Assembly: GCF_040529335.1 (NCBI RefSeq)
Contig: NZ_CP159534.1
Span: forward strand, 7,998,001-8,062,000
From: Streptomyces sp. HUAS MG91
GTDB taxonomy: Bacteria > Actinomycetota > Actinomycetes > Streptomycetales > Streptomycetaceae
DNA length: 64,000 nt
Direction: 5' to 3'
This document shows positions 26,314 through 34,269 of this stretch, piece after piece. How positions within the stretch are numbered: the first letter of the stretch is position 1; the number at the start of each line of letters is the position of its first letter. The notes beneath the pieces were generated by a model. The model did no database searches. It was not told the DNA's origin and was given only the letters and a program-made list of their open reading frames with translations. Made by a program: the position numbers and the translations under genes.

Positions 26314-26319
26314 TAGGCT
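26314..26319 (+). promoter_or_regulatory. Candidate -10 box of a leaderless promoter
   Basis: TAGGCT ends six bases before the ATG at 26326, and no ribosome-binding site is present. TTGCAC at 26288-26293 is a possible -35 at a long 20-base spacing. Confidence 0.4.
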
Positions 26320-26325
26320 CCCCGC

Positions 26326-26682
26326 ATGGAACAGAGGGAGATCATCCTGCGGGCCATCGGTGTGCTCACCGAGACGCAGGAGATGGTACGCAGACTCAGC
26401 GACGGAGAGGAACTGGACACCGACCTGTCCCAGCTGGGTCAGCTGGTGTCGGAGGTGTTCCCGACAGTGGAGATCCCGGCCGGAGCCACCGCGGAACAGG
26501 CGGCGGAACTGACCATCGCCGCGCTCATGCCGGCCAGCGTGTCGCTCGTGGAGGCGTTCGCGTTCCTCTTCACGCAGCTCGCCAAGGTGCACGACGAGGG
26601 ACGCGCCGACGTCAACTCCGTGGAACTGCTCAGAGAGATCGCGCTGCGGATGTCCGACCCGGGCGAGGCCGGGTCGGACTGA
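26326..26682 (+). CDS. Small helical protein, not recognised
   Basis: A 118-residue acidic protein that I do not recognise. It is predicted to be all helical, with hydrophobic stretch LTIAALMPASVSLVEAFAFLFTQLA at about residues 65-90 (described in part), which could be amphipathic packing rather than a membrane segment. It has no signal peptide and no Cys. Codon bias is normal for the window, and the -10 box with leaderless spacing supports a real gene. It is divergent from the DUF779 gene with 74 bases between starts, so the two may share control. Confidence 0.65.
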   Translation: MEQREIILRAIGVLTETQEMVRRLSDGEELDTDLSQLGQLVSEVFPTVEIPAGATAEQAAELTIAALMPASVSLVEAFAFLFTQLAKVHDEGRADVNSVELLREIALRMSDPGEAGSD

Positions 26683-26703
26683 CCCCAGGAACCGAGCGGT
26701 TCC
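26652..26703. terminator. Two successive hairpins between convergent genes
   Basis: GTCCGACCCGG at 26652-26662 pairs with 26669-26679 (11 bp, GCGAGG loop), ending just before the stop codon of the small helical protein. GGAACCG at 26688-26694 pairs with 26697-26703 (7 bp, AG loop). Together they probably terminate transcription from both sides. Confidence 0.6.
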
Positions 26704-26710
26704 GCGCGCC

Positions 26711-27871
26711 CTACTTGTTCGGGTCGCGGAACCGGCCGAAGGCCTTCGTCAGCGCGCTCAGCGGCGAGCCGTCCGGCTTCGTGCCGGGCGGCGTCAGCGG
26801 CAGGCCCGACGGCACGCCGTCACCCTTGCGGGCCTCGTTCAGCGCGGACTGCGCCGCCTCGGCCGCCTCCTTGTACGCGTCACGGGACTTCGTCATCGCC
26901 TCCAGCGCCTCGGCGTAGCGGCCGACCATGTCCTGCGCGTGCGCCAGCTCCTCGTCCGGCGTCAGTAGGTGCCAGCCCTTGCGCAGCCGGGCCAGAGCCT
27001 GCTCCGCGTCCTCGGGCAACGGCCTCGGGAGCGTCGCGAACTCGGTGATCCTGGCGATGAGTTCGGACGGCTCGGTGCCGTTCAGGAACACGTTCGACAC
27101 CGCGGCGCGCTCCGCGTCGTAGCCCGGCAGCGGCGGCTGCGTCGGCAGCACGACGGCGCCGCCCCGCGGCATCCGCACACCCAGCTCCCGCTTCAGCGCG
27201 GCGTCCGCGATCTGCGACTGCTCGGGCGACGCCCGGTGCTCTATCACCCGGTGCCGCAGGCTCGGCGGCAGGAACGGCGTGATCGGCCGCTGCCCGCTCG
27301 CGTCCGGCGTCATCGCCTCGTGCACCACGACGTGCGTGTACCAGCTGCGCCGCGCCCAGTCCCTGACCTGGTGCCGCAGTTCGTCGGGATCCTTGGGCAG
27401 ATGGTTCGTGGCCCGCAGCCGCAGCCCCGAGACCGTGTCGTGGTCCCAGCCGACCCGGTCGGTGTCCGGCCAGAACATCGTCGCGGGCGACGCCCAGCCC
27501 AGCTCCCAGGGCCGCTCGGCCTCGGCGGCGAGCACCCAGACGATGCCGTCGCCCTCCCTGCGGCGTGCCTCGACGTCGAACGTCGTCAGCTGTGCGCGCA
27601 CCGTGACGTCGTCGGCGACCCGCCACCGCGCCTCGAACTGCCGGCGGGCGAGCGGACCAGGATCGGCGTCCTCGTCGCGCGGGTGCAGCACGGAGGAACG
27701 CGCCGCCTCGACCGGATCCAGGTCGAGGAAGTCGTCGAGCACCCCGGCCGCCTTGAGGGCGATCAGGTTGCGCCGGAGGTCCTGCTCGGGCTCGTGTCCG
27801 AGATGCCGCCCACGGGACAGCCACACGGTGTCGGGGGCGGGGGTGAAGGAAGAGTTCTTCTTGGAGGTCAT
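26711..27871 (-). CDS. Conserved-looking cytoplasmic protein, function not recognised
   Basis: A 386-residue soluble protein that I do not recognise. It opens with a Ser/Lys-rich tail, then a mixed alpha/beta region with Trp-rich segments (AAEAERPWELGWASPATMFWPD near residue 117, in part; RSWYTHVVVHEAM near residue 175). A helical, Ala/Glu-rich C-terminal part (residues 300-360) looks like a short coiled coil. No signal peptide, membrane segment or catalytic motif was seen. The ATG at 27871 is chosen because upstream extension is Arg/Pro-rich low-complexity frame. It is divergent from the YciO gene and convergent with the small helical protein. Confidence 0.65.
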   Translation of the reverse strand: MTSKKNSSFTPAPDTVWLSRGRHLGHEPEQDLRRNLIALKAAGVLDDFLDLDPVEAARSSVLHPRDEDADPGPLARRQFEARWRVADDVTVRAQLTTFDVEARRREGDGIVWVLAAEAERPWELGWASPATMFWPDTDRVGWDHDTVSGLRLRATNHLPKDPDELRHQVRDWARRSWYTHVVVHEAMTPDASGQRPITPFLPPSLRHRVIEHRASPEQSQIADAALKRELGVRMPRGGAVVLPTQPPLPGYDAERAAVSNVFLNGTEPSELIARITEFATLPRPLPEDAEQALARLRKGWHLLTPDEELAHAQDMVGRYAEALEAMTKSRDAYKEAAEAAQSALNEARKGDGVPSGLPLTPPGTKPDGSPLSALTKAFGRFRDPNK

Positions 27872-28206
27872 GGAGTCGTTCTGTGGGCGGTCGGGGCGCA
27901 GACAGTATGGTCCGAGGACCTGTCGGCGCGCTCTGTCGGGGTGGGTCGGTGTCGGGATTGTCGCGCGTGGGCGCCGAATCCGTCGGACGGTGAATGCCGG
28001 GTGTGTCGTGTTCCGCCGTCCGCCGCAGCGCGCGTACGCGCCGACCGGTGTCTGTGCCGGTGCCCGCGCCCCCGTGGGGCGCGGGGGGCCGTCCGCCGCC
28101 GTGCGGGTCCTGTGCGCATGTCCCGATCCGCCTTCCCTCAGCCGTTCGCGTCCGCCGCGCCCGTCCGTGCGCCCGTCCGCCGTTCCCGATCCCGTAGGCT
28201 CGGCGG
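27872..28206. other. 335-bp divergent intergenic region
   Basis: No gene was found here. The only recognisable signal is TAGGCT at 28195-28200, six bases before the YciO ATG, which suggests a leaderless transcript. The rest is GC-rich without clear repeats. Confidence 0.5.
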
Positions 28207-28827
28207 ATGGCCAGGTACTTCGACGTCCACCCCGCGAACCCGCAGGCACGCATCATCGGAGCGGTTGCCGACGGCATCCGAGACAGTGCACTTGTCGCCT
28301 ACCCCACGGACTCCTGTTATGCACTCGGCTGCCGCCTCGGCAACCGGGAAGGTGTCGACCGGATCCGGTCGATCCGGCATCTCGACGACAAACACCACTT
28401 CACACTCGTCTGCCAGGACTTCGCGCAACTGGGCAGATTCGTGATGATCGACAACGACGTGTTCCGCGCGATCAAGGCGGCCACACCGGGCAGCTACACC
28501 TTCATCCTGCCCGCGACCCGCGAGGTGCCGCGCCAGCTCCAGCACCCGAAGAAGAAGACGGTGGGCGTCCGCATCCCCGACCACGTCGTCACCCAGGCGC
28601 TCCTCGCCGAGCTCGGCGAGCCGCTGCTGTCGAGCACCCTGCTGCTGCCCGGCGAGGACGAGCCGCTCACCCAGGGCTGGGAGATCAAGGAGCGGCTCGA
28701 CCACGTCGTGGACGCCGTCCTCGACTCCGGCGACTGCGGCACCGAACCCACCACGGTGATCGACTTCTCGTCCGGCGAGGCCGAGGTCGTGCGGCGCGGC
28801 GCGGGGGATCCCGACCGCTTCGAATGA
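28207..28827 (+). CDS. YciO/Sua5/YrdC-family (threonylcarbamoyl-AMP synthase-like) protein
   Basis: A 206-residue YrdC-fold protein. It starts with a short RYFDVHPANPQ segment typical of the YciO subgroup. Family motifs are YPTDSCYALGC near residue 34, TPGSYTFILPATREVPRQLQ near residue 100 and a KKKTVGVRIPDH segment near residue 120. YrdC and Sua5 make threonylcarbamoyl-AMP for t6A37 in tRNA. YciO members are related but often much less active, so the in vivo role is uncertain. No other tRNA-modification gene is adjacent. Confidence 0.85.
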   Translation: MARYFDVHPANPQARIIGAVADGIRDSALVAYPTDSCYALGCRLGNREGVDRIRSIRHLDDKHHFTLVCQDFAQLGRFVMIDNDVFRAIKAATPGSYTFILPATREVPRQLQHPKKKTVGVRIPDHVVTQALLAELGEPLLSSTLLLPGEDEPLTQGWEIKERLDHVVDAVLDSGDCGTEPTTVIDFSSGEAEVVRRGAGDPDRFE

Positions 28828-28838
28828 GCACCGCCGCC

Positions 28839-28874
28839 GACCCCGCCCGTCACCGCTTCGGGAACGGGCGGGTC
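28839..28874. terminator. Bidirectional terminator hairpin
   Basis: GACCCCGCCCGT at 28839-28850 pairs with ACGGGCGGGTC at 28864-28874 with one bulged C and a 13-base loop. It lies between the convergent YciO and btuD genes. Confidence 0.65.
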
Positions 28875-28907
28875 CGGCGTCGCCGGCGTATCGAGCACCG
28901 CTCGCGG

Positions 28908-29702
28908 CTACGGTTCCCGGGAGTCGCGCGCGAGGGTCCCCAGGAAGCGGATGTGCGGCCGCTCGCCCGGCTCCGGGACGCTCACCCGGGCACGGACCCC
29001 GTACACGTCCGCGATCAGCTCCTCGGTGAGGACCTCGTCCGGCGTGCCCGCCGCGACGACCCGGCCCCGGCGCACCACGACGACCTGCGCGCAGTACGCG
29101 GCTGCCAGATTCAGGTCGTGCAGCGCGACGACGCTCGTCAGGCCGAGCCCGGTGATCAGGTCGAGCAGTTCCAGCTGATGCTGGATGTCCAGGTGGTTGG
29201 TCGGCTCGTCGAGCAGCAGCTCGCGCGGCTCCTGGGCCAGGGCGCGCGCGATCTGCGCCCGCTGCCGCTCGCCGCCCGACAGGGTGTGCCACAGCCGGTG
29301 CGCCTTGTCGGCCAGACCGCTGCGCTCCAGTGCCGAGCGGACCGCGGCCTCGTCGGCCGTGGACGCCGGCGTCCACGCGCGACGGTGCGGGATCCGGCCG
29401 AGCCGTACCACGTCGGCCACCGTCAACTCGACCTGCGTGTCCGCCTGTTGCTCGACGACGGCGACCCGCCGCGCGACCGTGCGGCGCGGCACGTCCGCGA
29501 GCGGCACCCCGTCGAGGGTGACGACACCGGTGTCCGGGGCGAGCACCCCGGCGAGCACCCGCAGCAGCGTCGACTTGCCCGAGCCGTTCGGGCCGAGCAG
29601 ACCCGTCACGGTGCCGGGGCGCGGCGCGAGCGCCACCCCGTCGAGGATCAGGGCGCCGCCGGCCGACCAGGACACGCGCTCCGCGTGCAGCCCGGCCGTC
29701 AC
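28908..29702 (-). CDS. btuD: Vitamin B12 ABC importer ATPase
   Basis: A 264-residue FepC/BtuD-type ATPase. Walker A is GPNGSGKST near residue 37, the signature LSGGERQRAQIARAL near residue 142, Walker B ELLLDEPTNHLD near residue 162, and the switch His lies in VVALHDLN near residue 196. The GTG start at 29702 overlaps the permease stop (GTGA), so translation is coupled. Sequence alone would suit iron-siderophore, haem or cobalamin uptake. The cobalamin riboswitch at the head of this operon makes cobalamin or another corrinoid the best substrate. Confidence 0.88.
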   Translation of the reverse strand: MTAGLHAERVSWSAGGALILDGVALAPRPGTVTGLLGPNGSGKSTLLRVLAGVLAPDTGVVTLDGVPLADVPRRTVARRVAVVEQQADTQVELTVADVVRLGRIPHRRAWTPASTADEAAVRSALERSGLADKAHRLWHTLSGGERQRAQIARALAQEPRELLLDEPTNHLDIQHQLELLDLITGLGLTSVVALHDLNLAAAYCAQVVVVRRGRVVAAGTPDEVLTEELIADVYGVRARVSVPEPGERPHIRFLGTLARDSREP

Positions 29703-30721
29703 CGCACGGCCCTGCGCCGGTACAGCACCGCCACGAACGCGGGCACACCGATCAAGGACGTCACCACTCCCACCGGAACCTCCTGCGGCGCCAGGACCGT
29801 ACGCGCCGCCGTGTCCACCCAGACCAGGAACACCGCGCCGGCGAGCGCCGTCACCGGCAGCAGCCGGGTGTGCCCGGGCCCGACCAGGGCGCGGGCCGCG
29901 TGCGGCAGCACCAGGCCGACGAAGCCGATCGCGCCCGCCGCGCTGACCAGCACCGCGGTCAGCAGGGCCGTCACGCACAGCAGGATCAGCCGGGTGCGGG
30001 CCACGTGGACGCCCAGCGCGGCCGCCGCCTCCGGGCCGAAGGCGAACGCGTCGAGCGTGCGCCCGTACCCGAGACACACCACCAGCGCGACCACGAGCAC
30101 CGCGAGGCACAGCCACACCTCGGTCCAGCCGACGCCGCCGAGCGAGCCGAGCAGCCAGAACAGCACGCCGCGGGTGGTCTCCGCGTCGGCGGCCGTCAGC
30201 ACCACGACCGAGGTCAGCGCGGAGAACAACTGCATCGCCGCCACCCCGCTGAGCACCACCCGGTCCGTCGTGCCGCCCAGGGTGTGGCTGAGCAGCAGCA
30301 CCAGCGCGAACGAGACGACCGCGCCGATGAACGCCCCGCCCGACACCGACAGCGCGCCGCCGCCCACCCCCAGGACCACGACGAGCACGGCGCCCGCCGA
30401 CGCTCCCGAGGACACCCCGAGCACGAACGGATCGGCGAGCGGATTGCGCAGCAGCGCCTGTAGCACCGTGCCGCACACGGCGAGCCCGGCCCCGCACACC
30501 GCCGCGAGCAGCGTCCGCGGCAGCCGCAGATTCCATACGATGCCGTCGCGGATCGGCGACAGGTCCGAACTGCCCCAGCCGAGCCGCGCGCCCACCGCCG
30601 ACCACACGTCGCCGACGCCGATCCGCGCGGGCCCGAAGGTGATCGCCACGGCGACGGACGCGCACAGCGCGAACACGCCCGCCGCCCAGTACAGACCGGA
30701 GCGCAGCGCGGTGGCACTCAC
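29699..30721 (-). CDS. btuC: Vitamin B12 ABC importer permease (FecCD family)
   Basis: A 340-residue inner-membrane permease of the FecCD/BtuC family with about ten membrane segments. Family signatures are LRLPRTLLAAVCGAGLAVCG near residue 66, NPLADPFVLGVSSGAS near residue 92 and the coupling region GFVGLVLPHAARALVGPGHTRLLP near residue 260 (in part). The GTG start at 30721 overlaps the stop of the binding-protein gene by four bases, and its own stop overlaps the ATPase start. The three genes therefore form one translationally coupled unit. Confidence 0.9.
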   Translation of the reverse strand: MSATALRSGLYWAAGVFALCASVAVAITFGPARIGVGDVWSAVGARLGWGSSDLSPIRDGIVWNLRLPRTLLAAVCGAGLAVCGTVLQALLRNPLADPFVLGVSSGASAGAVLVVVLGVGGGALSVSGGAFIGAVVSFALVLLLSHTLGGTTDRVVLSGVAAMQLFSALTSVVVLTAADAETTRGVLFWLLGSLGGVGWTEVWLCLAVLVVALVVCLGYGRTLDAFAFGPEAAAALGVHVARTRLILLCVTALLTAVLVSAAGAIGFVGLVLPHAARALVGPGHTRLLPVTALAGAVFLVWVDTAARTVLAPQEVPVGVVTSLIGVPAFVAVLYRRRAVR

Positions 30722-31755
30722 CGGGCGAGACCGAACTCGCCGAGCGCGGCGGCCACCTTCTCGACCCCGTCCACGGTGCGGATCGTCGGGTTCATGTCCT
30801 GCCCGCGCAGCAGCACGTACCGCTTCTCGCGCACCGCCGTCATGTTCTTCGTGACGGGATCGGACTCCAGGAACCTGATCTTCTGCGCGGCGGACTCGGC
30901 CGACTGCGAGCGGCGCGTCAGATCGCCGATGACGAGGACGTCCGGGTCGCGGTCCGCGACCGTCTCCCAGCCGATCTGCGGCCACTCCTCATGGGTGTCG
31001 GCGAAGACGTTGCGCAGCCCCAGCTCCTTGGTGATGACACCCGGGGCGCCGCAACAGCCCGCCATGTAGGGCGAGTCGGAGTTCGCGAACCAGTACAGCA
31101 CGCTGACGTCCGAGGTGTCGGCCGCCGAAGCGGCCTTGTCCACGCGGGCCGTGAGCGTGTCGATGAGCTTCTCGCCGCGCTCCTCCACGTGGAAGATCCG
31201 CGCCAGGTCGCGTATCTCGCCGTAGACCGTGTCGAGGGTGAGCGCCTCGGTCCGCTCGCCGTCGCCGTCGCCGCTGTTGTCCTTGCCGGCGCAGTCACTG
31301 GGGGAGAGGTAGGTGGGGACCCCGAGTTCGGCGAACTTCTCGCGCGAGGCCACCCCGCCCTTGCTGAGGGTGTACGTGAACGAGGCCGCGGCGAAGTCGG
31401 GTTCGACGGAGAGGACCTTCTCGAAGGAGGGGTAGCGGTCGGCGAGCCGGGGCACCCGCGCGTTCGCCTTCTCAAGTCCCTTGAGCACCGGGTCCGTCCA
31501 CGTGCCGGTGCCCACCATCCGGTCGGCGAGACCGAGCGACAGCATGATCTCCGCCGCGCCCTGGTCGAGGGCGACGGCACGCTGCGGGGCACGGTCGACA
31601 CGTACCTTCGTACCGCAGTTGTCGACCGTGACGCCGCGCGCCGACTTCTCGTCGCCAGCGCCGTCGGCCGGCCCTCCGCACCCGGCCAGGAACACGGCGC
31701 CGGCCAACAGTGGTGCGCCGCGGCGGACATGACGGGCGAAGCGAGCGGGCAGCAC
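30718..31755 (-). CDS. btuF: Vitamin B12 ABC importer substrate-binding lipoprotein
   Basis: A 345-residue Peripla_BP_2 (BtuF/FecB-like) protein anchored to the outer face of the membrane. From the GTG at 31755, preceded by GAGGA at six bases, the N-terminus is basic then hydrophobic and ends in the lipobox FLAGC at Cys26. An upstream ATG at 31782 lacks a ribosome-binding site. The fold is shown by RAVALDQGAAEIMLSLGLADRMVG (near residue 57, in part) and the paired lobe motif with GWETVADRDPDVLVIGD. The riboswitch upstream indicates cobalamin or a precursor as ligand. A CC pair in YMAGCCGAPG is unusual for the family. Confidence 0.85.
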   Translation of the reverse strand: MLPARFARHVRRGAPLLAGAVFLAGCGGPADGAGDEKSARGVTVDNCGTKVRVDRAPQRAVALDQGAAEIMLSLGLADRMVGTGTWTDPVLKGLEKANARVPRLADRYPSFEKVLSVEPDFAAASFTYTLSKGGVASREKFAELGVPTYLSPSDCAGKDNSGDGDGERTEALTLDTVYGEIRDLARIFHVEERGEKLIDTLTARVDKAASAADTSDVSVLYWFANSDSPYMAGCCGAPGVITKELGLRNVFADTHEEWPQIGWETVADRDPDVLVIGDLTRRSQSAESAAQKIRFLESDPVTKNMTAVREKRYVLLRGQDMNPTIRTVDGVEKVAAALGEFGLAR

Positions 31756-31825
31756 GGGGAATCCTCTGCGTCCAGGGCTCATACGCGGAGCCGGTCTACG
31801 GTCCGCCCCCGGCCGCGGAACGCCC

Positions 31826-31975
31826 CGGAGGCCGCCAGCAGGTCTTCGGACTCGGGGTCGTCCGCGCGAAGCGCCTTCCCAGACCGTGTCACCGGCCCAG
31901 TGGCTGTGGCTCCGCCCGTCACCCTCACCGCTGCGCGTCAGCTCCGGATTCCCACCGGATTCCCTGACCCGTGCA
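31826..31975 (-). promoter_or_regulatory. Cobalamin riboswitch (RF00174-type)
   Basis: Read on the minus strand, the leader holds GGAATCCGGTGGGAATCCGG followed by GAGCTGAC, the B12-box core GCCACTGG (complement of 31897-31904), TGGGAAGGCG (31871-31881 region) and GTCCGAAGACCTGC near the 3' end. These are the conserved blocks of adenosylcobalamin-type riboswitches in the right order. A GCGGA/TCCGC hairpin at 31785-31806 lies between aptamer and btuF start and may be part of the switch. High B12 should lower btuFCD expression. The boundaries are approximate. Confidence 0.9.
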
Positions 31976-32067
31976 CGGACAGACCGTGCAAAGGTACGAC
32001 TGGCCCGGCGAAAGTATCACGGGCCTGGTGGGAGCCCTGGTGCCGGGGTTTTCGCGAGCGCGGGCGC

Positions 32068-32751
32068 TCAGCCGCCGAGGAACGCGCCGACCTCCGCCGC
32101 GAACTCCTCCGGCGCCTCCTTGTGGACCAGATGCCCGACCGGGATGGTCAGGAGCCGCCCGCCGGGAATCCGCCGCGCCAGCTCCGCGACACCGTCCTGC
32201 GGCACATGGCTCAGCGGCCCGCCCGCCACCACCAGCGTCCCGGCGGTGATCGCACCCAGCCGCTCCAGCCAGTGCGCGGGCGGGGTGTCGAGCTGCGGCC
32301 GGACCTGCACCAGCATCTCCCAGTCGAAGCCCAGCTCCCCGTCCGGGCGGACCAGCGGCGGAGGCGTCCGCGGGCGGGGCAGCGGCACGTCCTCGAGCAC
32401 CAGCCGCGTCACCCGCTCCGGCTCGGCCGCCGCCAGCAGATGCGCGACCACACCACCCATCGAGTGTGCGACGACCCGTGTCCGGTCGAGCCCCAGGGCG
32501 TCCAGGAACGCGGCCACGTCGTCGCGCATCAGCTCCAGGGAGTACCGGCCCGGCCAGTCGCTGTGCCCGTGCCCGGGCAGGTCGAGGGCGTACACCCGGT
32601 GGTCGCGGGCGAACGCCGGGGCCACCGGTGCCCAGTCGGCAGCGCCCTCGCCCAGACCGTGCAGCAGCAGGAGCGGCACGGCGTCCGGCGGCCCCGACAC
32701 CTCGTAGGACAGCCGGATCCCCGCCACTCGTACCGTCCGCCGCTCCGGCAT
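32068..32751 (-). CDS. Alpha/beta hydrolase
   Basis: A 227-residue alpha/beta hydrolase fold protein. The oxyanion HG motif is LLLHGLGEGAADW near residue 30, the nucleophile elbow AHSMGG near residue 94 (Ser96) and the catalytic His probably in VGHLVHKE near residue 204. The sequence DLPGHGHSDWPGRYS is typical of the esterase/epoxide hydrolase/lactonase group. The cap region is short. Two adjacent ATGs (32754 and 32751) are possible. The substrate cannot be predicted. Confidence 0.82.
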   Translation of the reverse strand: MPERRTVRVAGIRLSYEVSGPPDAVPLLLLHGLGEGAADWAPVAPAFARDHRVYALDLPGHGHSDWPGRYSLELMRDDVAAFLDALGLDRTRVVAHSMGGVVAHLLAAAEPERVTRLVLEDVPLPRPRTPPPLVRPDGELGFDWEMLVQVRPQLDTPPAHWLERLGAITAGTLVVAGGPLSHVPQDGVAELARRIPGGRLLTIPVGHLVHKEAPEEFAAEVGAFLGG

Positions 32752-32880
32752 CATTCCGGTGCCCCCGCCCTCGCCCGGCCAACAGGCCTGCCGTGAAGAT
32801 CAGTTGGTCCCACGAGCCTACGTCGAACCGGGCGGCCGGAGAGCGTCGTGACACACATCACCGCAGCGGCCCTCCGAACC

Positions 32881-32931
32881 CGGAATGCGTGGCCGGACCG
32901 GGCGGCTGCACTGCAGGTCACCTGCATTCCG
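32881..32931. promoter_or_regulatory. Nested palindromes upstream of the MFS gene
   Basis: TGCAGGTCACCTGCA at 32912-32926 is a perfect palindrome around one base. It lies within an outer inverted repeat, CGGAATGC at 32881-32888 and GCATTCCG at 32924-32931. The 281-bp region between the divergent hydrolase and MFS genes has no gene. An AT-richer stretch at 32941-32970 may hold the MFS promoter. Confidence 0.5.
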
Positions 32932-33032
32932 GGACTCCGGATTTTGCCCATGGACGTACGTGAATATCCTTGAACGTTCTGGAAAAACCCGCCCGTCACA
33001 CCCCGCACGTCTCCGAAAGGTTCCCCCGCACC

Positions 33033-34250
33033 ATGCCGCTGGCCCTGTTGGCCCTGGCCGTTGTCGCGTTCGGCATCGGCACGACCGAGTTCGCCACGAT
33101 GGGGCTGCTGCCCCAGATAGCCGACGGCGTCCATGTCTCCGTGCCCCACGCGGGAAACCTCGTCTCGGCCTACGCCCTCGGCGTCGTCGTCGGCGCCCCG
33201 CTGCTCACCGGCATCGGCGCGCGCATCCCGCACAAGCGGCTGCTGCTGCTCCTGACCGGCCTCTTCGTCCTCGGCAACGCCGCGTCCGCGCTCGCCCCCT
33301 CCTTCGGCACGCTCTTCGCCGCCCGCTTCCTGGCGGGCCTGCCGCACGGCGCCCTCTTCGGCGTCGGCGCCGTCGTCGCCTCCCGCCTCGTCGCCCCGGA
33401 CCGGGCGGCCCGCGCCGTGTCGAAGATGTTCCTCGGACTCACCGTCGCGAACATCGTGGGCGTGCCCGCAGGCACCGCGCTGGGACAGCAGCTCGGCTGG
33501 CGCGCCGCCTACTGGGCCGTCGCCGTCATCGGTGTCGTCGCCCTCGCCGCGCTCGCCGTCTTCGTTCCCCACCAGCCGCGCGGCGAGCAGTCCGGCATCC
33601 GGCACGAGCTGCGCGCCATGGGCAACAAGCAGGTCGCGCTGGGCCTCGCCACGGCCGTCGTCGGCTTCGGCGGCTTCTTCGCCGTCTACAGCTACCTCGT
33701 CCCGATGCTGACGCACCTCACCGGCATCTCGGACTCCTCCACCACCCTGGTCCTCGCCCTGTACGGCGTCGGCATGACCGCCGGCACCCTCCTCGCGGGG
33801 CCGCTCACCGACCGCGCGCTGCGCCCGACCCTGTACGGCGGTCTCGCGCTGCTCGCCGCAGCGCTGGTGACGTTCTACTTCACCGTCCACAGCACGGTGC
33901 CCGCCCTGCTGACGATCACCTTCATCGGCGCGATGGGCTCGCTGATCACCACGCCGGTCCAGATGCTGCTCATGGCCAAGGCGAAGAACGCCCCCACCAT
34001 GGCCGCCGCCTCCAACCACTCCGCGTTCAACCTGGCCAACGCGGGCGGCGCGTGGATCGGCGGTCTGGTCATCTCGGCCGGCTGGGGCTGGGCCGCGCCC
34101 AACCTCGCCGGAGCCGTGCTCGCCGTGGCCGGCCTGGGACTCGCGCTCGTGGCCGGTCTGACCGACCGGGGCGGCCGGAGCTCCGAGGTCGCCGCGGCCT
34201 CGCCCGGCGAGAGCGCGGAGCAGCGCCCCGCACCGGTCGAGACGAGCTGA
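33033..34250 (+). CDS. MFS exporter, AraJ/DHA1-like
   Basis: A 405-residue inner-membrane transporter with 12 hydrophobic segments. Helix 1 carries VAFGIGTTEFATMGLLP and the motif A region follows as GAPLLTGIGARIPHKR near residue 66, typical of AraJ/YdhP/Cmx-type DHA1 exporters of sugars or drugs. Loop 6-7 is short and the C-terminal tail is hydrophilic. The ATG at 33033 has AAAGG at a long spacing. A TTG at 32970 would add 21 residues (LEKPARHTPHV region) and cannot be excluded. It is divergent from a hydrolase and preceded by a palindrome. Confidence 0.85.
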   Translation: MPLALLALAVVAFGIGTTEFATMGLLPQIADGVHVSVPHAGNLVSAYALGVVVGAPLLTGIGARIPHKRLLLLLTGLFVLGNAASALAPSFGTLFAARFLAGLPHGALFGVGAVVASRLVAPDRAARAVSKMFLGLTVANIVGVPAGTALGQQLGWRAAYWAVAVIGVVALAALAVFVPHQPRGEQSGIRHELRAMGNKQVALGLATAVVGFGGFFAVYSYLVPMLTHLTGISDSSTTLVLALYGVGMTAGTLLAGPLTDRALRPTLYGGLALLAAALVTFYFTVHSTVPALLTITFIGAMGSLITTPVQMLLMAKAKNAPTMAAASNHSAFNLANAGGAWIGGLVISAGWGWAAPNLAGAVLAVAGLGLALVAGLTDRGGRSSEVAAASPGESAEQRPAPVETS

Positions 34251-34269
34251 CCCGGTCCCGCGCCGCCGC

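Noticed and set aside
28908..31755. Assigning the FecCD-type importer to iron-siderophore uptake
   Set aside because: A well-formed cobalamin riboswitch precedes it and no siderophore genes or iron box were seen.
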